From positions 486,455 to 550,454 of the forward strand of contig NZ_ML133508.1 in the NCBI RefSeq assembly GCF_003934165.1: a stretch of 64,000 nucleotides of DNA, in the 5' to 3' direction. This document shows, piece by piece, positions 18,384 to 27,782 of this stretch. The stretch's first letter is position 1. Each line of letters opens with the position of its first letter. Below the pieces are notes generated by a model. That model saw only the letters and a program-made list of their open reading frames with translations, had not been told where the DNA came from and did not search any database. This DNA is from Borborobacter arsenicus. GTDB taxonomy: Bacteria; Pseudomonadota; Alphaproteobacteria; Rhizobiales; Rhizobiaceae. Both the position numbers and the translations under genes were made by a program.

Positions 18384-19757
18384 CTAGTAGGCGTATTCCA
18401 GAAACACCGGCTCGATCGAATCGCCCCAGCGCGTGTGATAGGCGTTGAGCATTTCCTGCGCGCTGGTCGTGCCGCGCGCCACCACCTCGTCCAGCGTGGA
18501 CAGGAAGGTGGTTTCGTCAAACCCGTCGCGATTGGTGCGGTTGCGGTTCTTCAATCCCATGCGGGAAATGTCGAGCACCTCGCGCGCCAGTTCGCGCAAC
18601 GTGGCGCCGCGGAACGTCGTGCCGATGCCCTGCGCCGGCACTGCCTCGCGCATAGCGCGCACATCCTCGTAGGTCCAGTCGGCGGTCAGCGCCTCGGCCG
18701 CATCCAGCGCTTGGCTGTCATAGAGCAGGCCGACCCAGAAGGCCGGCAGCGCGCAGATGCGCCGCCAAGGCCCGCCATCGGCGCCGCGCATTTCCAGGAA
18801 CCGCTTCAGCCGCACATCCGGAAACAGCGTCGATAGATGGTTTGCCCAGTCGCCCATGGTGGGCATGCCGTCGGTAATCTCGTTGCGTGCGGCCCCATCC
18901 ATGAATTGGCGGAACGTCATATGCGTCATGTCGTGGTAGCGCCCGTCGCGGATGACGAAATACATCGGCACGTCGAGCGCCCAGTCGACATAGTCGGCAA
19001 AGCCGAAATCCGGCGAGAAGCAGAAATCGAGCAGGCCGGCGCGCTGGTTGTCGGTGTCGGTCCAGATTTCGCCGCGCCAGCTTTGCAGGCCGTTCGGCCG
19101 GCCATCGGTAAAGGGCGAATTGGCGAAAAGCGCGGTCGAAAGCGGCTGCAGCTTCAGCGAAACCTGCATCTTGCGGCGCATATCCGCCTCGCTCTCGAAG
19201 TCGAGGTTCACCTGGATCGTGCAGGTGCGATACATCATGTCGAGGCCGTATGCACCGACCTTGGGCATGTAGCGCGTCATGATCTCATAGCGCGACTTGG
19301 GCATTTTCGGCGTCTCGGCAAGCGTCCATTTCGGGCTGCCGCCGAGGCCGAGGAAGCGGATGCCGAGCGGCTCGGCGATCTCGCGCAGTTGCGCCAGATG
19401 CGCGTTGCCCTCGCGGCAGGTCTGGTGGATCGTTTGCAGCGGGGCGCCCGAAAGCTCGAACTGCCCGCCCGGTTCCAGGCTGATCGCGCCCTGTCCGGTC
19501 GGCTCCACCAGCCCGATCACCCGGCCGGCGTCGAGGATCGGGTCCCAGCCCAGTGTCTTCTGCATGCCCTCCAGCAGCGTGCGGATGCCACGCTCGCTGC
19601 CATAGGGCACCGGGCCGTTGCCGTCGACATAGAAGGGAAATTTCTCATGCTCGGTGCCGATGCGCCACTTCTCGCGCGGCTTGCAGCCCTGCGCCAGATA
19701 GGCGACAAGCTCGTCCATGCCCTCGATCGGCTGGAAATCAGTAGTGTCGCGCGCCAT
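18384..19757 (-). CDS. gshA: Glutamate-cysteine ligase, plant/alphaproteobacterial type
   Basis: The 457-aa enzyme catalyses the first step of glutathione synthesis (ATP-dependent joining of Glu and Cys). It belongs to the plant-type group: GTEHEKFPFYVDG near residue 37, SLEPGGQFELSGAP near 95, and the substrate-site segment around FLGLGGSPKW. Length matches rhizobial GshA. The gene lies about 190 bp downstream of rsmE on the same strand, an order common in Rhizobiales, so co-transcription is possible. Conserved Cys residues that form redox disulfides in plant enzymes were not checked. Confidence 0.93.
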   Translation of the reverse strand: MARDTTDFQPIEGMDELVAYLAQGCKPREKWRIGTEHEKFPFYVDGNGPVPYGSERGIRTLLEGMQKTLGWDPILDAGRVIGLVEPTGQGAISLEPGGQFELSGAPLQTIHQTCREGNAHLAQLREIAEPLGIRFLGLGGSPKWTLAETPKMPKSRYEIMTRYMPKVGAYGLDMMYRTCTIQVNLDFESEADMRRKMQVSLKLQPLSTALFANSPFTDGRPNGLQSWRGEIWTDTDNQRAGLLDFCFSPDFGFADYVDWALDVPMYFVIRDGRYHDMTHMTFRQFMDGAARNEITDGMPTMGDWANHLSTLFPDVRLKRFLEMRGADGGPWRRICALPAFWVGLLYDSQALDAAEALTADWTYEDVRAMREAVPAQGIGTTFRGATLRELAREVLDISRMGLKNRNRTNRDGFDETTFLSTLDEVVARGTTSAQEMLNAYHTRWGDSIEPVFLEYAY

Positions 19758-19951
19758 TCTTCATCCTTTCGGCCGCATGAATTCCGGCGCCTGAGGCCGC
19801 AAGCGCGGCACCGCAAAAATCGTGCGCGCTTGATGGCGACAAACATCTGGCCGATCAAGCGAAAAAACCTGACGCTACCGTCAACAGGATTTGATTGTAA
19901 TCCATCCTTCAGTAGCGGGTGACCGCCTTGAGCGCGAACTTTGCCTCGAAC

Positions 19952-20686
19952 TCACCAATCGCCGATTGTCGCCTGGATTACCGCAAGCGCGGCCACCGCT
20001 GCCGTATCGGCGCGCAATATGCGCGGTCCGAGCGGAATAGAGGTCACGAAGGGCAGGGCATGGAGTTGCCGCCGCTCGTCTTCAGAAAATCCGCCTTCCG
20101 GCCCGACCAGCAGGCCAAGCCTGCGCTCTGCTATTTCTTGCAGGGTAGGCAGTGGATTGTTCGTCTGCGCACTTTCGTCGCAGAAGATCAGTCGCCGCTC
20201 CTTGTCCCAGCCGGCCAGCAGGGTTGTGAATTTCTGCGCCTCGCGAACTTCCGGCAGGGCCAGGATGCCGCATTGTTCGGCCGCCTCCACCACATTGGCG
20301 CGCAGCCGCTCGATGCCCGGCTTGGCGATCTGAGTGTGCTGGGTGATGACCGGCTGTAGCATGCCGGCTCCCATCTCCACCGCCTTTTGCACCAGATAGT
20401 CGAGCCGGCCCTGTTTCAGCGGTGCGAAACAATAGATGAGATCGGGATGCGCGGGCTGCTTGCGTGTTTCCTCCACCACAAGCAGCCGCACCGATTTCTT
20501 CGTCCTTGCGTCGATGCGCGCCAGCCATTCGCCGTCGCGGCCGTTGAACAAAAGCAGTTCCGCCCCCTCGTTGAGCCGCAGCACATGGCTGAGATAGTGG
20601 CTCTGCTCGGGGCTCGCCTCGATCGCTGCCAGGGCGGCAAGGTCTTGCGGCACGTAAAGCCGTTGCATTTTATAGTTTGCGCGCAT
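19952..20686 (-). CDS. rsmE: 16S rRNA (uracil1498-N3)-methyltransferase
   Basis: The 244-aa SPOUT-class methyltransferase modifies U1498 of 16S rRNA using S-adenosylmethionine. The N-terminal PUA-like domain starts [10 protein letters not shown]. The C-terminal knot carries the SAM-binding motifs [13 protein letters not shown] and [16 protein letters not shown]. The first ATG (20686) and a second six codons later (20668) are both possible. It is probably the first gene of a unit with gshA. Confidence 0.94.
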   Translation of the reverse strand: MRANYKMQRLYVPQDLAALAAIEASPEQSHYLSHVLRLNEGAELLLFNGRDGEWLARIDARTKKSVRLLVVEETRKQPAHPDLIYCFAPLKQGRLDYLVQKAVEMGAGMLQPVITQHTQIAKPGIERLRANVVEAAEQCGILALPEVREAQKFTTLLAGWDKERRLIFCDESAQTNNPLPTLQEIAERRLGLLVGPEGGFSEDERRQLHALPFVTSIPLGPRILRADTAAVAALAVIQATIGDW

Positions 20687-20717
20687 GGCGCAGGAATGCG
20701 TGAGCGCGCCTGCGCGG

Positions 20718-21374
20718 TCAAGCCTTCACTCCGCCCGCACTTTCATGCCAGACCGGCTTATAACCGGCCTTCAGCGCCGCGATGGTCGTGGCGGGAGTGG
20801 CAAGCCAGATATCGAGCGCGGCGAGCTCGGCATAGTGCCAGGCATCGCCATAGCCGCGAAAGGTCCAGGCCCATAGCCGGCTTTCCCGCTTGGCAAAGCA
20901 GCTCCCGTTCTGGAACACCATCGCCCCGTCCGGCAGCTCCTCCAGTTCGCTGCGGTCGATGGCGACCGGCGGCCCGCCCGAGGCTAGGCGCTCGCGATGC
21001 AGCCTGGCGTCGATTTCCGGCGCCCTCGGCGGCGCGGTTTCGAAGGCCTCGCCGATGCGCGCGGCAAATTCCCTCGCCCGCTCGCGCCGGCAATAGAAGC
21101 AGGGCCGGTGCCCGGCCGAAAGTGCGGTCACTTCGTCAAGGAAGAAAAGCTCGGTCCAGCCGGCACCGCCGCCCGGTGCATTCCGGCCCATCACTTCGCG
21201 CTTGCGGCCACGAAATTCGCATTCGCAGATGATCCAGGCATTGGTGCTCCAACGCCTCTTGAGCAGCCGGCGCGTCGTCGGATCATGGATGACGCCGCGG
21301 TTTCCCGTGAACATGCCGCGCGCATCGACCGCGTGGATGTCCCCGAACGGATCGACGCGGTTTTGCAGTGGCAT
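20718..21374 (-). CDS. Conserved protein of unknown function with cysteine clusters (218 aa)
   Basis: The ATG at 21374 follows a GAGGA ribosome site; an upstream in-frame start lacks one. The protein contains [10 protein letters not shown] (about residue 50) and a later [16 protein letters not shown] segment (about 90) that could hold a metal or be HNH-like. The C-terminal half is Trp/Tyr-rich with no membrane helix or signal peptide. It begins 77 bp from, and divergent to, a glutamine amidotransferase gene. I do not recognise the family with certainty. The Cys-x2-Cys next to His and Arg could suit a nucleic-acid-binding protein, but no activity can be claimed. Confidence 0.75.
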   Translation of the reverse strand: MPLQNRVDPFGDIHAVDARGMFTGNRGVIHDPTTRRLLKRRWSTNAWIICECEFRGRKREVMGRNAPGGGAGWTELFFLDEVTALSAGHRPCFYCRRERAREFAARIGEAFETAPPRAPEIDARLHRERLASGGPPVAIDRSELEELPDGAMVFQNGSCFAKRESRLWAWTFRGYGDAWHYAELAALDIWLATPATTIAALKAGYKPVWHESAGGVKA

Positions 21375-21450
21375 ATCGGCTTCCTCTTTATGCTGCCCGC
21401 AAGCCCATGCTATCGCTCTCGCCGTCATCTGTCAGGCGGGGGCGTTGCCG

Positions 21451-22161
21451 ATGCATGTCTTGGTTGTGCAGAATTTTGAGGGCACCGGCCTTGGCCAGGT
21501 CGGTAAGGCACTGCGCGAGGCCGGCGCGCGCATCGATATCCGCAATGCCCATCTCGGCGATGAACTACCAGCCGACGCCGGCCGTTACGATGCCATCGTC
21601 GTGCTTGGCGGCGGCCAGAACGCGCTTGCCGACGATGAGTATCCCTATATCCCATCGCTGCTGGGGCTGATGCGCGATTTCGAGGCGCGCGACCGGGCGG
21701 TGCTCGGCATCTGCCTCGGCAGCCAGCTTCTGGCGCGCGCCTACGGCGCGGAAAACCTGATCGGCACTTCGCCGGAATTCGGCTGGCACCAGATCGAATT
21801 GCGCGACGAGGCCAGCGATGATCCGGTTTTCGCTGCACTGCCGCGGCAATTCACCAGCTTCCAGTGGCATGACGACACTTTCACCCTGCCTGAAGGCGCG
21901 GTGCATCTGGCCACCAACGCGGCGACCCGCCACCAGGCCTTCCGGGTCGGCCGCGCCGCCTACGGCTTCCAGTTTCATTTCGAAGCCGACCAGGAGCTGG
22001 TGCGGCAATGGAACGTCACCTTCGCCGACACGATCTCGCGCAATCAGCCCGGCTGGTTCGACCGTTTCGAGAGCGAAGAGGCGTACCATGCAATCCGCGC
22101 CGATGCCGCCGGCCTGGCGCTCGCCCGCGCCTGGGTCGCCGCCATCCAGCCGGTCTCCTGA
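21451..22161 (+). CDS. Class I glutamine amidotransferase (GMP-synthase-like)
   Basis: The ATG at 21451 starts the family-typical MHVLVVQNFE strand; the longer upstream frame is antisense to the divergent gene. The 236-aa protein has the nucleophile elbow GICLGSQLLA (Cys about residue 88) and the distal catalytic pair in YGFQFHFEAD (His and Glu about residues 175-177). This group stands alone without a synthetase partner. It includes gamma-glutamyl-polyamine and similar hydrolases as well as proteins of unknown target. The substrate is therefore open. Confidence 0.88.
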   Translation: MHVLVVQNFEGTGLGQVGKALREAGARIDIRNAHLGDELPADAGRYDAIVVLGGGQNALADDEYPYIPSLLGLMRDFEARDRAVLGICLGSQLLARAYGAENLIGTSPEFGWHQIELRDEASDDPVFAALPRQFTSFQWHDDTFTLPEGAVHLATNAATRHQAFRVGRAAYGFQFHFEADQELVRQWNVTFADTISRNQPGWFDRFESEEAYHAIRADAAGLALARAWVAAIQPVS

Positions 22162-22367
22162 AGACCTACTTCTTTCGTACGTGGCAGAAATAGCACGCGC
22201 ATGAAATTGTGCGTTGCGGCATGCCCGGACTGCTGGTGGATGCGTGCGCGAAGGCCTAGAAGGGCGCCGCCGTCATGGAAGACCCCGAGGGTGAGGGGCG
22301 GGAACTTTCAGTGAGCTGCAACGTATTCGTAACAAGTTCATGTTGAAATAGAAAAGTTTCCACCGAG

Positions 22368-22508
22368 ATGACCGCCTTGAAAGCCACGCTCCTGTCCCTC
22401 GCCATGTTCAGCGCCATTGTCATGTGGGGTGTGGGCATCTACAGCGCCGATGCGGCAGGCGACCACATGGTCAGCGACGGCTACGGCATCAGCGCGGCTC
22501 GCTACTGA
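22368..22508 (+). CDS. Possible small exported or membrane protein (46 aa)
   Basis: An ORF of 46 codons starts MTALKATLLSLAMFSAIVMW, a short basic start then a hydrophobic helix that fits a signal anchor. The tail after it is polar (SADAAGDHMVSDGYGISAARY). The ribosome site is weak. It sits between a glutamine amidotransferase gene and the convergent lldD gene. Coding nature rests on the signal-like start only. Confidence 0.4.
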   Translation: MTALKATLLSLAMFSAIVMWGVGIYSADAAGDHMVSDGYGISAARY

Positions 22509-22566
22509 GCCGGCAGAGACCTGTCAGCCGGCAGGCCTCGATCAGTTTTTCCGGTTTTCTCCGCGC

Positions 22567-23718
22567 CTATCCGGCGTTTCGAGGCTGATAAAGCAGCTCT
22601 GGCCCGACATCCTTGATGTCGCGCTTGCCGCACAGCGCCATTGTCGTGTCAAGCTCCTTGCGGATGATCTCCAGCGCCAGCGTCACGCCATCCTTGCCCA
22701 GCGCCCCCAGCCCATAGAGGAACGACCGGCCGATATATGTGCCCTTGGCGCCCAGGCACAGCGCCTTCAGCACGTCCTGGCCGGAGCGGATGCCGCCGTC
22801 GAAATGCACTTCGATCCTGTCGCCCACCGCGTCCGCGATTTCCGCCAGCACCGAGATCGATGACGGCGCGCCGTCGAGCTGGCGGCCGCCATGGTTGGAA
22901 ACGATGATGGCGTCGGCCCCGGTTTGGGCCGCCATCAAGGCATCTTCCTTGTCGAGGATACCCTTCAGGATCAGCTTGCCGCCCCAGCGTTCCTTGATCC
23001 AGGCGACATCCTTCCAGGACAGTTGCGGATCGAATTGCTCGGCCGTCCAGGTCGAGAGCGACGACAGGTCCGTCACCCCCTTGGCATGGCCGGCGATGTT
23101 ACGGAAGGTTCGCCGCTTGGTGCCCATCATGCCGAGGCACCAGCGTGGCCGCGTCACCATCTGGTAGATGTGCTTGGGCGTGAATTTCGGCGGCGTTGAC
23201 AGCCCGTTCCTGATGTCCTTGTGGCGCTGGCCGAGGATCTGCAGGTCGAGCGTCAGCACCAAGGCCGAGCATTTGGCGGCTTTTGCCCTGTCGATCAGCC
23301 TTCCGACGAAATCGCGGTCGCGCATCACATAAAGCTGGAACCAGAAGGGCGCCGTGGTCGATTCGGCGATGTCCTCGATCGAGCACACGCTCATGGTGGA
23401 GAGCGTGAAGGGCACGCCGAAGGCCTCGGCCGCCTGTGCCGCCAGGATTTCGCCGTCGGCATGCTGCATGCCCGTCAGCCCGGTCGGTGCCAGCGCCACC
23501 GGCATCGACACCTTCTGGCCGATCATGGTCGATTCAAGCGTGCGGTTGGTCATGTCCACCAGCACCCGCTGCCGCAGCTTGATCTTGGCGAAGTCCTCCT
23601 CGTTTGCACGGTAGGTGCTCTGCGTCCACGAGCCCGAATCGGCATAGTCGAAAAACATCTTCGGCACGCGCCGCCGCGCCAGTTCCTTCAAATCGTTGAT
23701 TTCGACGATGCCGTTCAT
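22567..23718 (-). CDS. lldD: FMN-dependent L-lactate dehydrogenase / 2-hydroxyacid oxidase
   Basis: The 383-aa TIM-barrel flavoprotein oxidises L-lactate to pyruvate and feeds electrons to the respiratory chain. Family motifs seen are FDYADSGSWTQ (residue 23), ALAPTGLTGMQH, the active-site VSNHGGRQLDGAPSS (about residue 268) with its catalytic His, and FDGGIRSGQDVLKALCLGAK for FMN phosphate binding. It lies 21 bp after a FadR-type GntR gene on the same strand, so the two form an operon. Closely related hydroxyacid substrates (glycolate, mandelate) cannot be excluded. Confidence 0.92.
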   Translation of the reverse strand: MNGIVEINDLKELARRRVPKMFFDYADSGSWTQSTYRANEEDFAKIKLRQRVLVDMTNRTLESTMIGQKVSMPVALAPTGLTGMQHADGEILAAQAAEAFGVPFTLSTMSVCSIEDIAESTTAPFWFQLYVMRDRDFVGRLIDRAKAAKCSALVLTLDLQILGQRHKDIRNGLSTPPKFTPKHIYQMVTRPRWCLGMMGTKRRTFRNIAGHAKGVTDLSSLSTWTAEQFDPQLSWKDVAWIKERWGGKLILKGILDKEDALMAAQTGADAIIVSNHGGRQLDGAPSSISVLAEIADAVGDRIEVHFDGGIRSGQDVLKALCLGAKGTYIGRSFLYGLGALGKDGVTLALEIIRKELDTTMALCGKRDIKDVGPELLYQPRNAG

Positions 23719-23739
23719 GATGCCCGTTTCCGTGTCTGC

Positions 23740-24534
23740 TTATTTTGCGTTTTTCTGTCCGGCCGCGCCGATCCGCTGGCGCAGCCGCAATTTCGACACC
23801 CGTTGCCAGTCGCCGGTCCGTTCGGCGTCCTGCATCGAGCGTTCGACATAGGTGATATGGTCCATCGCCGCCTTGCGCGCAGCTAGCGGGTCGCCGCCGG
23901 CCACCGCCGCATGGATTTGCCGGTGTTGCTCAAGCAGCGCCTCGCGTGCGCCCGCCAGGCCGAAGATCACCAGCCGGTTCTGAAACACGTCGTCGGAAAG
24001 CAGCCGGTAGCAGGAGCGCAGAGTGTGCAGCAGGATGATGTTGTGCGCGCATTCGCCGATGGCGTGGTGGAACTCCACGTCGATCTCGGCTTCGTCCTCG
24101 AAATCGGCGCGCTCATGCGCCTCTTCCATGCGCACCATGATGCGCTGAAGCAGCGCCAGATCGTCCGCCGTGGCGCGGCGGGCGGCATATTCGGCCGCCA
24201 CTCCTTCGATCTCGCGGCGATATTCCAGATAGTCGGCGGTCGCCTTGCGGTGGGTCGCGATCAGATCCACCACCGGCTTGCTGAACACCTGGCCGATCAC
24301 ATCAGCGACAAAGGTGCCGCCGCCATGGCGCGTTACCAGCAGCCCGCGCATTTCCAAGACCTTCAGCGCCTCGCGCAGGATCGGCCGCGACACTTCGAAC
24401 TGCCGCGCCAGTTCACGTTCGCCCGGCAGCCGGTCGGCAACGCGCAGCACGCCCTCGAGGATCAGGCTCTCGATCTGCTGCACCACCTCGTCGGCGGTGC
24501 GCGAATGTTCGATCCGGGAGAAGATGTCGCTCAA
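23740..24534 (-). CDS. GntR/FadR-family regulator, LldR-like
   Basis: The 264-aa protein has a GntR wHTH (LPGERELARQFEVSRPILREAL, residues 36-57) and an all-helical FCD ligand domain (about 90-235) with metal/ligand residues of the DxxxH type (DVEFHHAIGE). The likely start is a TTG at 24534. It is co-directional with and just upstream of lldD, so lactate or a related hydroxyacid is the probable effector. It may also act on the palindrome before glcD (26188-26210). Confidence 0.88.
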   Translation of the reverse strand: MSDIFSRIEHSRTADEVVQQIESLILEGVLRVADRLPGERELARQFEVSRPILREALKVLEMRGLLVTRHGGGTFVADVIGQVFSKPVVDLIATHRKATADYLEYRREIEGVAAEYAARRATADDLALLQRIMVRMEEAHERADFEDEAEIDVEFHHAIGECAHNIILLHTLRSCYRLLSDDVFQNRLVIFGLAGAREALLEQHRQIHAAVAGGDPLAARKAAMDHITYVERSMQDAERTGDWQRVSKLRLRQRIGAAGQKNAK

Positions 24535-24756
24535 TCGGTCTGTCCAACAGGAATGGGCTAGGACTGCCCTGATACGGGCATTTTTGCCCAGGATAGACGC
24601 TGCGTGGCAAAGTGGTCAATTTATTTATCCATTTAGGGCTGCCGCGACTTCTGCCAACAGGAGGATGCGGCGGATGCGGGCGAATTTGCCCTTTGCTTCG
24701 CCATCCGATAGGGCATATTTGCTGCGCATTTCAGCCACAGGCAGCCAGGGGCGACA

Positions 24757-26076
24757 ATGCCGGCCGACCGATCAAAGCTCGATTTCACCCCCCGCACGAC
24801 CGGCAGCGTGATGGGTTTTCCCGCGCATGAAGGCCGCCCGGAAGCGATCGGCGAGGTGCATGCGCGGCCGCGGCCGCCGATCGAGGCGCCGCGCGTGCTG
24901 ATCCAGCTTGCCTTCATGACCGAGGGCGGTTCCAGCGTCGATCATGCCGTGCTCGCCGAATTGTCGCGCCGGCTCGGCATCGCCGCGCCCGAGCGCCAGG
25001 CCCGCCACCATGCCTTGAAATGGGGGCAGGGCGCGCTGCGCTGGGAGCGCCATACCGAATTTTCGACCTATCTCTGGGAGGGCCCGCTGGAGCAGGGACC
25101 TGTCGATTCGCCCTTCGGCAACGGTTTTTCCCCGCCCGGCACCGTCATTTCCGGCATCAGGCTGGAGATCCGCAAATGGACGCCTGAAAACGAAAAGCTG
25201 ATTGCGGCTTTCGATCCGGCGAGCCTGTCCTATTCGCTGGTCGAGAACGGCAAGGCCGGCATCGCCACCGATTTCCATCAGGACGGAGACGGGCTGACCC
25301 GCATTCTGGTGCTCGACCGCGGCATGTCGCCCTCACGCATCGGCGCGCTGTCGCAGCGCCTGATCGACATCGAGAATTACCGCACGCTGGCCATGCTCGG
25401 CCTGCCCATGGCGCAGTCGCTCTCGGCACGCGTGCGCCGTATCGAGGATCGCCTGGCCGAGATCACACGCGAGATGAAGGTTCCTGAAACGCGCGACAGC
25501 GAGGCCCTGTTGGCCGATCTCACCGAGCTTGCCGCCGAGTTGGAGGCCGATGCCGCCGCCAGCTTGTATCGCTTCGGTGCCAGCCGCGCCTATAACGGCA
25601 TTGTCGAGGAGCGCCTTCACGCATTGGCGGAAGAGGCGGTACCCGGCTACGAAACCTGGCTCGGCTTCCTGCAGCGCCGCGTCGCGCCGGCCATGCGCAC
25701 CTGCCGTTCGGTCGAGGAGCGCCAGGCCAATCTGTCGCGCAAGCTCACCCGCGCCACCCAGTTGCTGCGCACCTGGGTCGATGTCGAGGTCGAACGCCAG
25801 AACCGCGACCTGCTCGCCTCGATGAACAACCGCGCCCGCCTGCAACTGCGCCTGCAGCAGACCGTCGAGGGCCTGTCGGTCGCCGCCATTTCCTATTACG
25901 TGGTCGGCCTCGTCGGCTATCTCGCCAAGGCAACGTCGCTGTTCGGCACTGTGGTAAAGCCGGAATTGGTCACGGCCGCAGCCGTTCCGGTCGCTATCCT
26001 GCTGGTCTGGTGGACCGTGCGGCGCATCCGCCACTCGCATGACGATGGCGCCAAGACCCCGCCGGCGGGCGAGTAA
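24757..26076 (+). CDS. DUF3422 family membrane-anchored protein
   Basis: The 439-aa protein begins with conserved DUF3422 segments (HEGRPEAIGEVHARPRPPI, then FMTEGGSS). It continues with a long helical, Arg/Glu-rich middle (about 220-370) and ends with two membrane helices (SYYVVGLVGYLAK; AVPVAILLVWW) and a basic tail. Most of the protein is therefore cytoplasmic and tethered by its C-terminus. Function unknown. It is divergent from the GntR-lldD operon and about 200 bp before glcD. Confidence 0.88.
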   Translation: MPADRSKLDFTPRTTGSVMGFPAHEGRPEAIGEVHARPRPPIEAPRVLIQLAFMTEGGSSVDHAVLAELSRRLGIAAPERQARHHALKWGQGALRWERHTEFSTYLWEGPLEQGPVDSPFGNGFSPPGTVISGIRLEIRKWTPENEKLIAAFDPASLSYSLVENGKAGIATDFHQDGDGLTRILVLDRGMSPSRIGALSQRLIDIENYRTLAMLGLPMAQSLSARVRRIEDRLAEITREMKVPETRDSEALLADLTELAAELEADAAASLYRFGASRAYNGIVEERLHALAEEAVPGYETWLGFLQRRVAPAMRTCRSVEERQANLSRKLTRATQLLRTWVDVEVERQNRDLLASMNNRARLQLRLQQTVEGLSVAAISYYVVGLVGYLAKATSLFGTVVKPELVTAAAVPVAILLVWWTVRRIRHSHDDGAKTPPAGE

Positions 26077-26187
26077 GCGCGCAACGTCCTTGCAATCCTG
26101 CCAAGCGGCAGATTGACGCGACGACGCATCCCTGCGCGCGCCTTGTCCCGTCTGCCACCTTTGTCGTGTTTGCAGGCAGGAAAAATC

Positions 26188-26210
26188 ACTGGTAAAAGCT
26201 TTTTACCAGT
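26188..26210. promoter_or_regulatory. Operator-like palindrome before glcD (GntR/FadR type)
   Basis: Perfect 10-bp arms actggtaaaa (26188-26197) and ttttaccagt (26201-26210) flank a 3-base spacer. The TGGT...ACCA shape is that of FadR-subfamily GntR operators. It lies 74 bp before the glcD start. The GntR regulator encoded 1.7 kb upstream, or a GlcC-like protein elsewhere, is the likely binder. Confidence 0.6.
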
Positions 26211-26283
26211 AGTGCATGATCCTGCAAAATGGACGACCGGTTGGAAGGATCATGCTTTGACGGGAAGTGAGGAGGAGACGCCG

Positions 26284-27780
26284 ATGACCGGTCTGGTCAT
26301 GCCGACGCCGGATACAGAGACGATGCGCCGCCGCGCCGAGATCGTGGCGGATATGCGCATCATCGTGCCGGGCGAGGGCGTGGTCGATACCGTCAACGAG
26401 ATGCGCGCCTTCGAAAGCGACGGGCTGACCGCTTACCGGCAGTTGCCGCTGGTGGTGGTCCTGCCGGAAACAGTGCTGCAAGTCGCGAAAATCCTGAAAT
26501 ATTGCGACGAACGCGCAATCCGCGTCGTGCCGCGCGGGTCCGGCACTTCGCTTTCCGGCGGCGCATTGCCGCTGGAAGATGCCGTGCTTCTGGTCATGAG
26601 CCGCTTCAACCGCATCCTCGAGATCGACTATCCCAACCGCACCGTCACCGCCCAACCCGGCGTCACTAATCTCGGTATCACCCATGCTGTCGAGCAGGAG
26701 GGCTTCTACTACGCCCCCGATCCATCCTCCCAGATCGCCTGCTCTATCGGCGGCAATGTCGCGGAAAATTCCGGCGGTGTTCATTGCCTCAAATATGGGC
26801 TGACCGCCAACAATGTGCTCGGCATCGAGATGGTGCTGATGAATGGCGAGGTGGTGCGCCTTGGCGGCAAGCATCTGGATAGCGAGGGCTACGATCTGCT
26901 CGGCCTCATGACTGGTTCGGAAGGCCTGCTTGGCGTCGTCACCGAGGTTACGGTGCGTATATTGAAGAAGCCGGAAACGGCTCGGGCGCTGCTGATCGGC
27001 TTTCCCACCAGCGAGCAGGGTGGGCAATGCGTGGCCGACATCATCGGCGCCGGCATCATCCCAGGCGGCATGGAGATGATGGACCGCCCGGCCATCCATG
27101 CTGCGGAAGATTTCGTCAATGCCGGCTATCCGCTCGAATGCGAGGCGCTACTGATCGTCGAACTTGACGGGCCGGGCGTGGAGGTCGACCACCTCATCGA
27201 CAAGGTGGAGGCGATCGCGCTCGCCAATGGCTCGACCACCTGCCGCATCTCGCAGTCGGAGGACGAGCGGCTCGCCTTCTGGGCTGGGCGCAAGGCGGCG
27301 TTCCCGGCGGTCGGCCGCATCTCGCCGGACTATTACTGCATGGACGGCACCATTCCGCGCAAGGAACTGCCGAGGGTTCTGGCCGGCATGCGCGCGCTTT
27401 CGGAAAAATACGGCTTGCGGGTCGCCAATGTCTTCCATGCGGGCGACGGCAATCTGCATCCGCTGATCCTCTACGATGCCAATATCCCAGGCGAACTGGA
27501 CAAGGCCGAGGATTTCGGCGCCGACATTCTGCGCTTGTGCGTCAAGGTCGGCGGCGTGCTCACCGGCGAGCATGGCGTCGGCGTGGAAAAGCGCGACCTG
27601 ATGCCGGAAATGTTCACCGAAATCGATCTCGACCAGCAGATGCGGGTCAAATGCGCCTTCGATCCGCAGCACCTGCTCAATCCGGGCAAGGTCTTCCCGC
27701 AACTTCGCCGCTGCGCCGAACTCGGCCGCATGCATATTTCCGGCGGCAAGCTGCCTTTCCCGGACATTCCGAGGTTTTGA
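26284..27780 (+). CDS. glcD: Glycolate oxidase, FAD-linked subunit
   Basis: The ATG at 26284 follows GAGGAGGAG; a longer frame upstream would cross the operator palindrome. The 498-aa product is a VAO-type FAD enzyme: FAD-binding segment VVPRGSGTSLSGGALPL (about residue 80), GGNVAENSGGVHCLKYGLT (about 155), and C-terminal HAGDGNLHPLILYD and GVLTGEHGVGVEKRD. With GlcE and GlcF it oxidises glycolate (and D-lactate) to glyoxylate at the membrane. The glcE and glcF genes follow on the same strand, interrupted by a DUF559 gene and repeats. Confidence 0.95.
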   Translation: MTGLVMPTPDTETMRRRAEIVADMRIIVPGEGVVDTVNEMRAFESDGLTAYRQLPLVVVLPETVLQVAKILKYCDERAIRVVPRGSGTSLSGGALPLEDAVLLVMSRFNRILEIDYPNRTVTAQPGVTNLGITHAVEQEGFYYAPDPSSQIACSIGGNVAENSGGVHCLKYGLTANNVLGIEMVLMNGEVVRLGGKHLDSEGYDLLGLMTGSEGLLGVVTEVTVRILKKPETARALLIGFPTSEQGGQCVADIIGAGIIPGGMEMMDRPAIHAAEDFVNAGYPLECEALLIVELDGPGVEVDHLIDKVEAIALANGSTTCRISQSEDERLAFWAGRKAAFPAVGRISPDYYCMDGTIPRKELPRVLAGMRALSEKYGLRVANVFHAGDGNLHPLILYDANIPGELDKAEDFGADILRLCVKVGGVLTGEHGVGVEKRDLMPEMFTEIDLDQQMRVKCAFDPQHLLNPGKVFPQLRRCAELGRMHISGGKLPFPDIPRF

Positions 27781-27782
27781 GG

